Below, piece after piece: positions 47,375 to 56,718 of a stretch of 64,000 bases of DNA (position 1 is the stretch's first letter; each line of letters starts with the position of its first letter). The stretch is taken from positions 1,169,001 through 1,233,000 of the forward strand of contig NZ_CP073653.1 in NCBI RefSeq assembly GCF_018223745.1, given 5' to 3'. Position numbers and translations under genes: made by a program. This DNA comes from Clostridium beijerinckii. GTDB lineage: Bacteria; Bacillota; Clostridia; Clostridiales; Clostridiaceae. The notes beneath the pieces were generated by a model. It searched no databases. It was not told the origin of the DNA and worked only from the letters and a program-made list of their open reading frames with translations.

Positions 47375-48373
47375 ATGAAAAAAAAGGTATCATTATTTTT
47401 AATCATGATATTGTGTGTGTTTACATTTGCAGGTTGTGGCAGTAGCTCAAATCAAGGCAAATCTGAAGATAATAAGAAATCAACAAAAGATATTAGCTTT
47501 GTAACACCAGATGGTCTTACAGCTATAGCAGTAGCTAAACTTATAAAAGAAAAACCGGAAATTAAATCTGGATACAATGTTAATTATACTATTGAGCAAA
47601 ACTCTGACAGCTTAGTTACAAGCGTTATGAAGAGTGAACCAGATATTGCAATTGTTCCTTCAAACGTGGCGGCAACTGTGTTTAATAAGAACAAGGAATA
47701 TAAAATAGCAGGAACAGTTGGATTTGGATCGTTTTATATAGGCACAACTAATCAAAATCAAAGTGTTGAAGATTTAAAAGGAAAAGAAGTTTACAATATT
47801 GGGAAGGGATTAACGCCTGATATAATTGCAAGAACAATACTTAAAGAAAAAGGTATTGATGTAGATAAAGAAATTAACTTTAGCTATGTGAATACAGTAA
47901 ATGAGCTTGCACCAATAATTTTATCTGGAAAGTCAGAATATGCAGTAATTCCAGAACCGGCTTTATCAACAGTTCAGAGTAAAAATGATAAGTTTAATGT
48001 AATGCTAAATTTAAATGAAGAATGGAAAAAATTAAACGACTCTCAATATGGATATCCTCAATCAACAATTATAGTTAAGAAGGGATTGTTAGAAAATGAT
48101 AAGGAATTTGTTTCAGAACTTTTGAAGCAAGTTAAAGATTCAGAAGAGTGGATATATAATAATAAAGAAACTGTTGGAGATTATTGCGAAGAAATAGGAG
48201 TTTCGGCAAAGAAGCCAATAGTAGTAAAAGCTATTGATAGGTCAAATATAAAATACGTAGGAATAAAGGATTGTTATAAAGAATATGAAACTTATTTTAA
48301 AAAATTAAATGAATTTGATCCAAAAACAATAGGAGGAAGTATACCAAATGATGAAATATTCATGGAAAAGTAG
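47375..48373 (+). CDS. ABC importer substrate-binding lipoprotein (NitT/TauT/SsuA-like)
   Basis: 332 residues. Lipobox FTFAGCGSS with Cys at about residue 22. The rest has the two-lobed binding-protein pattern of the NMT1/SsuA group (FVTPDGLTAIAVAKLIKE, DIAIVPSNVAATVFNK, GKEVYNIGKGLTPDIIARTIL). Possible substrates include sulfonates, taurine or thiamine precursors; the sequence does not decide. First of three overlapping genes. Confidence 0.88.
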   Translation: MKKKVSLFLIMILCVFTFAGCGSSSNQGKSEDNKKSTKDISFVTPDGLTAIAVAKLIKEKPEIKSGYNVNYTIEQNSDSLVTSVMKSEPDIAIVPSNVAATVFNKNKEYKIAGTVGFGSFYIGTTNQNQSVEDLKGKEVYNIGKGLTPDIIARTILKEKGIDVDKEINFSYVNTVNELAPIILSGKSEYAVIPEPALSTVQSKNDKFNVMLNLNEEWKKLNDSQYGYPQSTIIVKKGLLENDKEFVSELLKQVKDSEEWIYNNKETVGDYCEEIGVSAKKPIVVKAIDRSNIKYVGIKDCYKEYETYFKKLNEFDPKTIGGSIPNDEIFMEK

Positions 48374-49103
48374 ATTATATACTTTACTATCATGTATATT
48401 TTTCATAGGGATATGGCAGCTAATTGCAGTAATAATAAATAATGACATATATATTCCAAGATTAGAACAAGTATTAGAAGCTATTAAGAATATTTTTGGT
48501 GATAAAAATTCGTTAAAGATAATTTTTAGCAGTTTTTACAGGACTACGACTAGTTATGTATTAGCTTTGATTTTTTCAATGATTTTAGGGGTGCTCGCAA
48601 CAGTGTATCCCTTTTTCAAGTATTTAATGGAGCCTGTAAATTCATTTAGCAAGACAATTCCAACTATGGTGTTAGTAGTTCTTTCATTGGTGTGGTTTGA
48701 TAAGGATAGTACACCATTTGTTGCAGGATTTGCTATCATTTTTCCAATCCTTTATGAAGGTATACGAAATAACCTTTTGCAAATAGATAAAAAAATAATC
48801 GATATGACGAAGATATATGAAGTGAGCCTAAAAAACAATGTCAAAAAGATCTATATTCCAACTATGAAATTTTATTTTATGAGCATCTTTGTATCGACAT
48901 TTTCATTGACTTTTAAAGTTGTAATTGCAGGAGAAGTATACGGGCAGCCAAAGTTTGGGATAGGATCACAGATACAGGTAGAAAAAGTTAATTTTAATAC
49001 TCCAGGGATTTTTGCATGGATTGTAATTATTGTCATTATATCTCTAGTTTTAGAGTTTTTAAATAAGTTGTTAAGGAAAAGAACATATAGGTGGTCCAAA
49101 TGA
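48348..49103 (+). CDS. ABC importer permease (NitT/TauT-like)
   Basis: 251 residues, six hydrophobic helices with the BPD_transp_1 loop around GIRNNLLQIDKKIIDMTKIYE. It starts inside the end of the binding-protein gene (26-bp overlap), with GGAGGAAG as ribosome site, indicating translational coupling. Confidence 0.9.
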   Translation: MMKYSWKSRLYTLLSCIFFIGIWQLIAVIINNDIYIPRLEQVLEAIKNIFGDKNSLKIIFSSFYRTTTSYVLALIFSMILGVLATVYPFFKYLMEPVNSFSKTIPTMVLVVLSLVWFDKDSTPFVAGFAIIFPILYEGIRNNLLQIDKKIIDMTKIYEVSLKNNVKKIYIPTMKFYFMSIFVSTFSLTFKVVIAGEVYGQPKFGIGSQIQVEKVNFNTPGIFAWIVIIVIISLVLEFLNKLLRKRTYRWSK

Positions 49104-49768
49104 ATATAAGTATTAAAAATCTAAATAAGTCATATGGAACTGAGAAAATTTTTGAGAATTTCAACATAGATTTTTACGACGATAAGATAAATTGTATAAT
49201 AGGAAAATCTGGGTGTGGAAAGAGTACTCTATTAGACATTATAGCAGGTCTAATAGATGTTCAAAGTGGAGAGATAAGTGGCGTTTCATTAAGTGACATA
49301 AGCTATATATTTCAAGAAGATAGGTTAATTGAGTGGCTTACTGTTAAAGAAAACTTGGAAATTGCATTCAAAAGGTATTTCAAGGATTCTACTTTAGAGA
49401 ATAGAATTGATGAAGTATTAAATTTAGTTGGAATTTACGATACAAAAAACAAATATCCAAATGCACTTAGCGGAGGAATGAGACAAAGAGTTAATATAGC
49501 AAGAGCATTTGGAAAGCCATCAAAGGTCATTTTAATGGATGAGCCTTTTAAATCTTTAGATTATAAGTTGAAATATGCCATAATTGATGAATTTAAAAAT
49601 TTATTAGACAAAGAAAAAAGAATGGTTATATTGGTTACTCATGATCTAGATGAAGCTATATATTTCCGAGGGAATATAATAGTATTTAACAATAGACCAG
49701 TTAAAATAGCAGGAACATTCATTGAGAATTTAGATAAATGTAAGGAAGAAATTTTAAATATAATATAA
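49100..49768 (+). CDS. ABC importer ATP-binding protein (NitT/TauT-like)
   Basis: 222 residues. Walker A GKSGCGKST, Q-loop YIFQEDRLIEW, signature LSGGMRQRVNIARAF, Walker B VILMDEPFKSLD. Overlaps the permease gene by ATGA (49100-49103). A GTG three codons upstream is possible but AGGTGG fits the ATG. Confidence 0.92.
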   Translation: MNISIKNLNKSYGTEKIFENFNIDFYDDKINCIIGKSGCGKSTLLDIIAGLIDVQSGEISGVSLSDISYIFQEDRLIEWLTVKENLEIAFKRYFKDSTLENRIDEVLNLVGIYDTKNKYPNALSGGMRQRVNIARAFGKPSKVILMDEPFKSLDYKLKYAIIDEFKNLLDKEKRMVILVTHDLDEAIYFRGNIIVFNNRPVKIAGTFIENLDKCKEEILNII

Positions 49769-49805
49769 AAGTTATATAGTAGGAATGCACTACTAGTACA
49801 CATTT

Positions 49806-50057
49806 TTAATTATATATACAAATTTTGCTTCCAACTAAAACGAATAAGAAACTTGCTATTACAAAACTGGAAATACCCAAAAATTTTTTATTTGCATTTA
49901 ATAAATTAATGCCAAGCAATGTATCACAAAGGCCTAAGCAAATAAAGATTAATGGAAAAAAATAATCTGGATCAGATTTACTTGCTATGATATTTAGTGA
50001 GAATAAAGGCAATAGAATTGCTAAGCAGAAGCTTACAAAATAAAATAGCTTTTTCAT
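49806..50057 (-). CDS. Uncharacterised small membrane protein
   Basis: 83 residues, about three hydrophobic helices (FYFVSFCLAILLPLFSLN, YFFPLIFICLGLCDTLLG, FLGISSFVIASFLFVLVG). AAGGTGGTG precedes the ATG. No family recognised. Confidence 0.6.
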   Translation of the reverse strand: MKKLFYFVSFCLAILLPLFSLNIIASKSDPDYFFPLIFICLGLCDTLLGINLLNANKKFLGISSFVIASFLFVLVGSKICIYN

Positions 50058-50154
50058 AAAAGTTATTCACCACCTTACAATTGGGAAATTATGTATTATA
50101 TTAAAGTATATACAAGCTATATGAATTTTATTCATTATAGGAAGGAGATTTTAA

Positions 50155-51861
50155 ATGATAAAAAAATTTATTTCATTTTATAAACCATATAAATTACTAT
50201 TTATTTTAGATTTAGTAGTAGCGCTTATCGCATCTTTATGCGATTTAGTATATCCAGTTATGACAAGGGATCTAGTAAATGAATCGATTCCTAATAAAGA
50301 TTTAAGGACAATTATTGTATTTGCCATAGCATTACTTATAATTTTTGGAATCAAGGCTGCATGTGGATATTTCATGCAGTATTGGGGACATGTTGTAGGT
50401 GTTAGAATGCAGGGTGATATGAGAAGACATATATTTAAGCACCTTCAAAAATTACCTAATAGCTTCTTTGATAATAATAAAACAGGAGATATAATGTCTA
50501 GAATTATTAATGACTTAATGGATATTTCAGAGCTTGCTCATCATGGGCCAGAAGATTTATTTATATCAATAGTTATGCTTATAGGTTCATTTATAATATT
50601 GTGTACAATAAATATACCTCTTACGGTTTTAATATTTGCATTCATACCATTTATAGTATGGTTTACTTTATATGAGAGAAAGAAGATGAATAAAGCTTTT
50701 CTTGAAACTAAAGTAGAAACAGGAGCAGTCAATGCAAATCTTGAAAATAGTATTTCAGGAATAAAAATATCAAAAGCATTTGTAAGTCACGAAGCCGAAG
50801 AAGAAAAATTTGAAAAAGGGAACAAAAAGTTCATTAATGCAAGAGAAAGAGCATACAAAGTAATGGCAGAATATTCTTCTGGTGCAGGATTTGGAATGGA
50901 CGTGCTAAGTTACGTAGGTTTAATAGGGGGAGGAATATTTACACTTATTGGACTTATAAACATTGGAGATTTTATGGCATATATGCTGTTTATAAAAATC
51001 TTTATGACCCCAATAAAGAAACTTATTGATTTTATGGAGCAATTTCAAAATGGAATTACTGGTTTCCAAAGATATATAGAAATAATGAGTCAAGATAAAG
51101 AAAAAGATAAAGTAAATGCGACTGAACTTGAAAATGTTCAAGGGGAAATAGAATTTAAAGATGTTAATTTTAGCTATGAAGGAAAAGAAGTTTTGAAAAA
51201 TATTTCTATTAAAATAAATAAAGGAAAGATGTTGGCATTAGTAGGAGCTTCTGGTGGAGGTAAAACAACATTTTGTAATCTTATCCCAAGATTTTATGAA
51301 GTGGATAGTGGAGATATTTTAATAGATAATAAGAGCATTTATGATGTTAAATTAGATTCTCTTAGAGAGAATATTGGAATAGTTCAGCAAGAAGTTTTCT
51401 TATTTACAGGAACTATAAGAGATAATATACTGTTTGGAAAGACAGATGCAACTGAAGAAGAATTACTAAGAGCCGCTAAGATGGCTAATATTCATGAATT
51501 TATAAATACATTACCAGAAGGGTATGATACTTACATTGGTGAAAGAGGTGTTAAATTATCTGGTGGGCAAAAGCAGCGTATTTCCATTGCAAGAGTTTTT
51601 CTTAAGAATCCTCCAATATTAATTTTGGATGAAGCAACATCGGCACTAGATAATGCAACAGAACGCATAATTCAAGAATCTTTAGAAAAGTTATGCGCTG
51701 GAAGGACAACCATAGTAGTTGCACATAGATTGTCTACCATTAAGAATGCAGATGAAATTATTGTACTTGGAAAAACAGGTATAATAGAAGCAGGAACTCA
51801 TGAAGAATTAATGGAGAAACAAGGAGAGTACAGTAATTTACATAGACTAGCAGCAGTGTAA
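50155..51861 (+). CDS. ABC exporter, fused permease and ATPase (half-transporter)
   Basis: 568 residues. N-terminal six-helix type I exporter domain (about 1-310), then the ATPase: Walker A GASGGGKTT, signature LSGGQKQRISIARVF, Walker B ILILDEATSALD. MsbA/multidrug-like. It stands alone, so probably acts as a homodimer; the substrate is unknown. GGAAGGAG precedes the ATG. Confidence 0.9.
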   Translation: MIKKFISFYKPYKLLFILDLVVALIASLCDLVYPVMTRDLVNESIPNKDLRTIIVFAIALLIIFGIKAACGYFMQYWGHVVGVRMQGDMRRHIFKHLQKLPNSFFDNNKTGDIMSRIINDLMDISELAHHGPEDLFISIVMLIGSFIILCTINIPLTVLIFAFIPFIVWFTLYERKKMNKAFLETKVETGAVNANLENSISGIKISKAFVSHEAEEEKFEKGNKKFINARERAYKVMAEYSSGAGFGMDVLSYVGLIGGGIFTLIGLINIGDFMAYMLFIKIFMTPIKKLIDFMEQFQNGITGFQRYIEIMSQDKEKDKVNATELENVQGEIEFKDVNFSYEGKEVLKNISIKINKGKMLALVGASGGGKTTFCNLIPRFYEVDSGDILIDNKSIYDVKLDSLRENIGIVQQEVFLFTGTIRDNILFGKTDATEEELLRAAKMANIHEFINTLPEGYDTYIGERGVKLSGGQKQRISIARVFLKNPPILILDEATSALDNATERIIQESLEKLCAGRTTIVVAHRLSTIKNADEIIVLGKTGIIEAGTHEELMEKQGEYSNLHRLAAV

Positions 51862-51874
51862 ACTTTAGATAAAA

Positions 51875-51912
51875 GAAGGTTGCCAAAAACCATATGTTTT
51901 GGCAACCTCTTA
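51875..51912. terminator. Bidirectional terminator
   Basis: AGGTTGCCAAAA and TTTTGGCAACCT form an exact 12-bp stem between convergent genes. Confidence 0.85.
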
Positions 51913-52344
51913 TTAGTTATTAGATTCATTTTTTAATGAATTTAGTAATTGTACTTTTTTATATAGAGTAGATACATCCACATCAACATCCATAGCTTGA
52001 GCAAGTTTGTTATGCAATTCAGTTTGAGTAGCATTCTTCTCAGAAGTCTCAGAATCTTTTATTTTATTGTTGAACTTTGCCTGAACTAATCTGGAGTTTT
52101 CTTCACTTTTTAATCTTGCCATATTTTCCAATTCATTTGAAAAAGTCGTTGAATTGTCATTTGATGATGATTGTGAAGCTGATGAATGCAAAGTATTGTC
52201 AAAAGATTTAGCATTATTTTGTTTTTTATTGGAAGGATTTCGAGGGTTAATATAAGGTCTCTTTATTATTTTATTATCTATAGCAGCACCAGATACACTA
52301 GCCACAATATATTCACTTCTAGAAATTATTCTGTTATCACTCAT
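51913..52344 (-). CDS. Uncharacterised hydrophilic protein
   Basis: 143 residues, no membrane segment. N-terminal SDNRIISRSEYIVASVSGAAI followed by an Asn/Ser-rich low-complexity middle and a helical, charged C-terminal half (NMARLKSEENSRLVQAKFNNKIKD). GGGAGGGG precedes the ATG. No family recognised. Confidence 0.6.
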   Translation of the reverse strand: MSDNRIISRSEYIVASVSGAAIDNKIIKRPYINPRNPSNKKQNNAKSFDNTLHSSASQSSSNDNSTTFSNELENMARLKSEENSRLVQAKFNNKIKDSETSEKNATQTELHNKLAQAMDVDVDVSTLYKKVQLLNSLKNESNN

Positions 52345-52494
52345 ATAATATCCCCTCCCTAAAATTATAAATTCAGCTTCAATATTAGTATCAATATATT
52401 ACTTATATATTCGTATATCTACTAGAAAAGTTTACTAAATATTCTATAATATAATGTATATTTATTTGATTAATATATATACATAAGAGTATAA

Positions 52495-52540
52495 AAAAAT
52501 AGTATGAACTTATTTTTTGCTAAGTTCATACTATTTTTAA
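52495..52540. terminator. Terminator of ilvE
   Basis: AAATAGTATGAACTTA and TAAGTTCATACTATTT form an exact 16-bp stem with an 8-nt loop and flanking A/T-runs. Confidence 0.9.
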
Positions 52541-52556
52541 ATTCATTTTATAAATA

Positions 52557-53585
52557 TTATTCTACTTCGTATATCCAGCCTTCTGGAGCTTCAACATCAC
52601 CAAGTTGAATTCCTAAAAGTAAGTCATATAATTTTTGAGTTATAGGACCAACTTCAGTTTCGCTAAAGAATACATGTAATTTATCGTTATGTTGAATTCC
52701 ACCAATAGGAGTTATTACTGCAGCAGTACCGCAAGCACCGGCCTCTTTAAATTGATCTATTTCATCAATAAATACTTCTCTTTCATAAACAGGCATCTTT
52801 AAATAATGTTCAGCAATGTAAAGAAGAGATCTCTTTGTTATACTTGGCAAAATAGATGGTGATTTAGGAGTAACGAATTCATCATTTTTAGTTATTCCAA
52901 AGAAGTTTGCAGCACCTATTTCTTCTATCTTTGTATGAGTAGCTGGATCTAGGTAAATACAATCAGCAAATCCTTTTTTTACAGCTTCAGCATGAGCTTG
53001 TAATGAAGCAGCATAGTTACCACCAACTTTATTTCCGCCAGTACCATGAGGAGCAGCTCTATCAAAGTCATCTAAAACTATATAATTGCAAGGAGATACA
53101 CCATCTTTAAAATAAGGTCCTACTGGTATACAAAATACACCGAAGATATATTCTGGAGCAGGTTTAACACCAATGTTGTTACCAACTCCCATTAAATATG
53201 GTCTAATATATAGAGTTGCACCACTTCCATAAGGTGGTACATATTTTTCATTTGCCTTTACAACTTGTTTAACTGCATCGATAAATTTTTCTTTTGGAAT
53301 ATGTGGCATAAGAAGTTTGTCACAGCTTTCATTCATACGATCTGCATTTAAGTCAGGTCTAAATAATTGAATTTTACCTTCTTTTGTTGTATATGCCTTA
53401 AGCCCTTCAAAACAACTTTGGCCATAGTGAATAACCGTAGAAGCTTCACTTATACTAAGCATATTGTCTTCAACAAGTTTTCCTTCATCCCATTTTCCAT
53501 CTTTCCAAACTGAAATATAACGAAGATCTGTTTTTATGTAATCAAATCCTAATTTACCCCAGTCTATATCAGCTTTTTTCCCCAT
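52557..53585 (-). CDS. ilvE: Branched-chain amino-acid aminotransferase
   Basis: Class IV PLP enzyme, 342 residues, of the eukaryote-like BCAT group. Motifs: [54 protein letters not shown], and [17 protein letters not shown]. Transaminates Leu, Ile and Val. GGAGGAAT precedes the ATG. A family A repeat array lies ~105 bp upstream. Confidence 0.94.
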   Translation of the reverse strand: MGKKADIDWGKLGFDYIKTDLRYISVWKDGKWDEGKLVEDNMLSISEASTVIHYGQSCFEGLKAYTTKEGKIQLFRPDLNADRMNESCDKLLMPHIPKEKFIDAVKQVVKANEKYVPPYGSGATLYIRPYLMGVGNNIGVKPAPEYIFGVFCIPVGPYFKDGVSPCNYIVLDDFDRAAPHGTGGNKVGGNYAASLQAHAEAVKKGFADCIYLDPATHTKIEEIGAANFFGITKNDEFVTPKSPSILPSITKRSLLYIAEHYLKMPVYEREVFIDEIDQFKEAGACGTAAVITPIGGIQHNDKLHVFFSETEVGPITQKLYDLLLGIQLGDVEAPEGWIYEVE

Positions 53586-53689
53586 TTTTATATTCCTCCA
53601 AATCTATAAGGCTTATTGCCATTGTTTATTATTGTTATTTAATAACATCTATTTTAGCACTACTTAAAAAAAATTTCCACACATTTGAA

Positions 53690-53815
53690 AAAAAGTACGC
53701 ACCTATAAAAAGAGCACGAAGTGCAATTAAGATCTTTTCACCTATAAAAAGAGCACGAAGTGCAATTAAGATCATTTCACAGTTAAAAAGAGTGCGAAGC
53801 ACAATTAAGAACTTA
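53690..53815 (+). repeat. Family A tandem repeat array, ilvE leader
   Basis: Hairpins GCACGAAGTGC (53714-53724), GCACGAAGTGC (53753-53763) and GTGCGAAGCAC (53792-53802), period 39 bp. A degenerate AAAAGTACGCACC unit precedes them. In the ilvE direction (minus) each unit reads TTAATT + hairpin + T-run, as upstream of asnB. Confidence 0.85.
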
Positions 53816-53873
53816 TTAAACGCAACTAGATAGAGAATTTTTGCGTTTAATAATTTTTGGGAGAATATCTCAA

Positions 53874-54065
53874 CTGGAAATCATATATATCTTTGTGTAG
53901 AAAACATTTGAAAATAAGCTGTTAAAGGCTCTTAGCTGTAAGTTGTTCAAATTTAGCTTGTCACGCTGAAAGCGGGAGCATGCTGAATTGGGCGCAACTT
54001 GCAACTTAGAGCCTTCAGCGATATTTTCATAGTTTTTCGGAACAAAAATATTTATGATTTCGGTT
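53874..54065. repeat. Family B palindrome, copy 7
   Basis: Outer arms GGAAATCATATATATCTTTG and CAAAAATATTTATGATTTCGG. The core is GTAAGTTGTTCAAATTTAGC / GCTGAATTGGGCGCAACTTGC, with apex GCTTGTCACGCTGAAAGCGGGAGCATGC. Its end lies 2-5 bp from the nadE stop codon. Confidence 0.85.
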
Positions 54066-54067
54066 AG

Positions 54068-55966
54068 CTATTCCCAAGGCTTAGCATCTGATGGCATACG
54101 CCAGTCACCTCTAGGACTTAAAGAAATACTTCCGACTTTAGGTCCATCAGGAAGAGCACTTCTTTTAAATTGTTGAGTAAAGAATCTAAAAATAAATTTA
54201 TCAAGCCATTTTTGTATTTCCTCATCAGAGTAATTATCTTTAAAGGCAGCCTTAGCTAAAAAGAATATTCTCTCTTTAGTTGAGCCATGTTTAATAAAGT
54301 GATATAAGAAGAAATCATGAAGCTCATAAGGACCTACAATATCTTCCGTTTTTTGAGCGATTTCACCGTTAGCATCCTTAGGTAATAATTCAGGGCTTAC
54401 AGGTGTATCTAGTATATCCATAAGAATATCGCGTACAACTTCAGTAGATTCATGTTGAGCTACATATTGAACTAAATATCTTACAAGAGTTTTTGGAATA
54501 GACGGATTTACAGAATACATTGACATATGATCTCCGTTATATGTACACCAGCCAAGAGCAAGCTCTGATAAATCACCAGTACCTATTAAGAGTCCTCTTT
54601 CTTTATTAGCAATATCCATTAAAATTTGGGTTCTTTCTCTTGCTTGAACATTTTCGTAAGTTACATCATGAATGTCTTTATCATGACCAATATCTTCAAA
54701 ATGTTGAAGAGATGCTTTAACTATATTTATTTCTCTAAGATCTGTACCTAATTCCTTACATAAATTAATAGCGTTATTGTAAGTTCTATCAGTAGTACCG
54801 AAGCCAGGCATAGTAATAGTTACTATATTTTTTTTATCAATACCAAGTAATTCAAAAGTCTTTACTATTACAAGTAATGCTAGTGTGGAATCCAAACCTC
54901 CAGAAATTCCAACTACTGCTTTTTTAGAGCCTGTATGTTCTAATCTCTTTGCTAAGCCAGCAGCTTGAATATTAAATATTTCTTTGCAGCGAACTTCTCT
55001 TTCTTTTTCGTAAGAAGGCACAAATGGATGTTTATCCACAAATCTATCAAATGTGCTTATTGAAGCATCACTAAATTCAAATTTAATCATGTTAGGATTC
55101 TTATTGATAAATTTAGATGAATCTCTAAAGCTCAAGTTTTTCATTCTTTCAGACTTTAATTTGAATACATCAACTATAGAATATATTACTTCGTTTTCTC
55201 TTTGAAATCTGTCATTTTCTTTTAATAATGAACCATTTTCACTTATTAATAAATGCCCGCTAAATAATACATCTGTAGTGGATTCATGAACACCAGCAGA
55301 AGAATATATATAGCTGCAGATTGACCTAGCACTTTGATTTGATATCAGGCTTTTTCTATAATCCATCTTACTAACAAGCTCATTTGATGCAGAAAGGTTT
55401 CCGATTATATGAGCGCCCATAAGAGAAAGATAAGAGCTTGGTGGAATTGTTACCCATAAGTCTTCACAAATTTCAACTCCAAAGTTTGCGATACTTGATG
55501 AAAAAATTAAGTTTACTCCAAAAGGAACATCTTTTTGGAATGGTAAATCCACTCTTTCATCCTCAACTGAAAGACCTTCAGTAAACCATCTTTTTTCATA
55601 GAATTCACTGTAATTTGGAAGATATGACTTAGGAACTATTCCTAAAATACTTCCTTTAAATAATAGAAAAGCACAATTGTATAAAGTACTTCCACAGATA
55701 AGTGGTGCACCTACAGCAATTAAAGCATCATGGTCTTTAGTAGATTCTAATATTTCAAAAATTCCATCTAAAGCTTTGCTTAGTAAGTATTCTTGTAAAA
55801 ACAGATCTCCACAAGTATAAGCTGTTAAGCAAAGTTCTGGAAAAACTATGAATTTACTTTCATTTTTTACTGCATCATTTATGCATTGTAAAATATTTTT
55901 AACATTATAATCAACATCTGCAACTCTAGTTTTAGGGCAAGCAGCTGCGACTTTTATAAAATCCAT
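54068..55966 (-). CDS. nadE: Glutamine-dependent NAD+ synthetase
   Basis: 632 residues. N-terminal nitrilase-like glutaminase (FPELCLTAYTCGDLF with E; KSYLPNYSEFYEKRWF with K; FGVEICEDLW with Cys). C-terminal synthetase with the PP-loop GISGGLDSTLALLV and TGDLSELALGWCTYNGDHMSMY. Converts nicotinate adenine dinucleotide to NAD+. AAGGAG precedes the ATG. Confidence 0.95.
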   Translation of the reverse strand: MDFIKVAAACPKTRVADVDYNVKNILQCINDAVKNESKFIVFPELCLTAYTCGDLFLQEYLLSKALDGIFEILESTKDHDALIAVGAPLICGSTLYNCAFLLFKGSILGIVPKSYLPNYSEFYEKRWFTEGLSVEDERVDLPFQKDVPFGVNLIFSSSIANFGVEICEDLWVTIPPSSYLSLMGAHIIGNLSASNELVSKMDYRKSLISNQSARSICSYIYSSAGVHESTTDVLFSGHLLISENGSLLKENDRFQRENEVIYSIVDVFKLKSERMKNLSFRDSSKFINKNPNMIKFEFSDASISTFDRFVDKHPFVPSYEKEREVRCKEIFNIQAAGLAKRLEHTGSKKAVVGISGGLDSTLALLVIVKTFELLGIDKKNIVTITMPGFGTTDRTYNNAINLCKELGTDLREINIVKASLQHFEDIGHDKDIHDVTYENVQARERTQILMDIANKERGLLIGTGDLSELALGWCTYNGDHMSMYSVNPSIPKTLVRYLVQYVAQHESTEVVRDILMDILDTPVSPELLPKDANGEIAQKTEDIVGPYELHDFFLYHFIKHGSTKERIFFLAKAAFKDNYSDEEIQKWLDKFIFRFFTQQFKRSALPDGPKVGSISLSPRGDWRMPSDAKPWE

Positions 55967-56162
55967 TTAATCACTCCTTGCAATTATAAAGTTTAAGTTT
56001 TTTTATTGGTTTATAAGATATAGTTCTAATATAATTAAATACGTTTTAAGTATATTTTGCTTAGTAAACATAAACATATCCTAATAATTATATACTAACA
56101 TGTTTGTGAAATCAAAAAAAGATAAAAGGTATAAAATAACTCTTTTTAAGTTAATAAATATC

Positions 56163-56191
56163 TTGAAATATTCATAAATGTACTGTATAAT
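56163..56191 (+). promoter_or_regulatory. Promoter of the NfeD/SPFH operon
   Basis: TTGAAA (56163-56168), 17-nt spacer, TATAAT (56186-56191). Confidence 0.65.
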
Positions 56192-56283
56192 ATAAAATAA
56201 GATTACAAATTCCAGTATGTATGTAAAAATTGGACAGTAAATCTTAGAACTAATATTATGATATTTTTAAGGAGGGAAGTTGT

Positions 56284-56715
56284 ATGGGGGCGGCAGTTTT
56301 TTGGTTAGTTATAGCTATATGCGTATTTGCAATAGATATTTTAACTAGTAATTTTTGTTTTACACTATTCGCAGTAGGTGCTGTCGTAGCTGCAGTGTGT
56401 GGAGTAATGGAAGTACCATTTATAATTCAAATAATAGTATTTTCTGTACTGAATATAATATCATTTGCAGTTGGATACCCGCTACTCAAGAAAAAATTTA
56501 AAGCAGCAAACGAAAGAATACCACTTATGGAAGAAACATATGTAGGAAAAATTATGATAAGCGAAAAAGAGATTAGAGATAAAGCCCAAGTTAAAGTTGG
56601 TGGAGAATATTGGACTGTAATAAATGAAGGCGATATTATTCACAAAGGGGACAAGTTTACTATCAAAGGAATAGAAGGTATAAAATTAAAAATTGAAAAG
56701 GTTCAGGAGGACTAG
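56284..56715 (+). CDS. NfeD-family membrane protein
   Basis: 143 residues. Three hydrophobic helices and a C-terminal OB fold (MEETYVGKIMISEKEIRDKAQVKVGGEYWTV). NfeD proteins pair with SPFH proteins, and the next gene is one, 3 nt away. GGAGG precedes the ATG. Confidence 0.9.
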   Translation: MGAAVFWLVIAICVFAIDILTSNFCFTLFAVGAVVAAVCGVMEVPFIIQIIVFSVLNIISFAVGYPLLKKKFKAANERIPLMEETYVGKIMISEKEIRDKAQVKVGGEYWTVINEGDIIHKGDKFTIKGIEGIKLKIEKVQED

Positions 56716-56718
56716 ATT

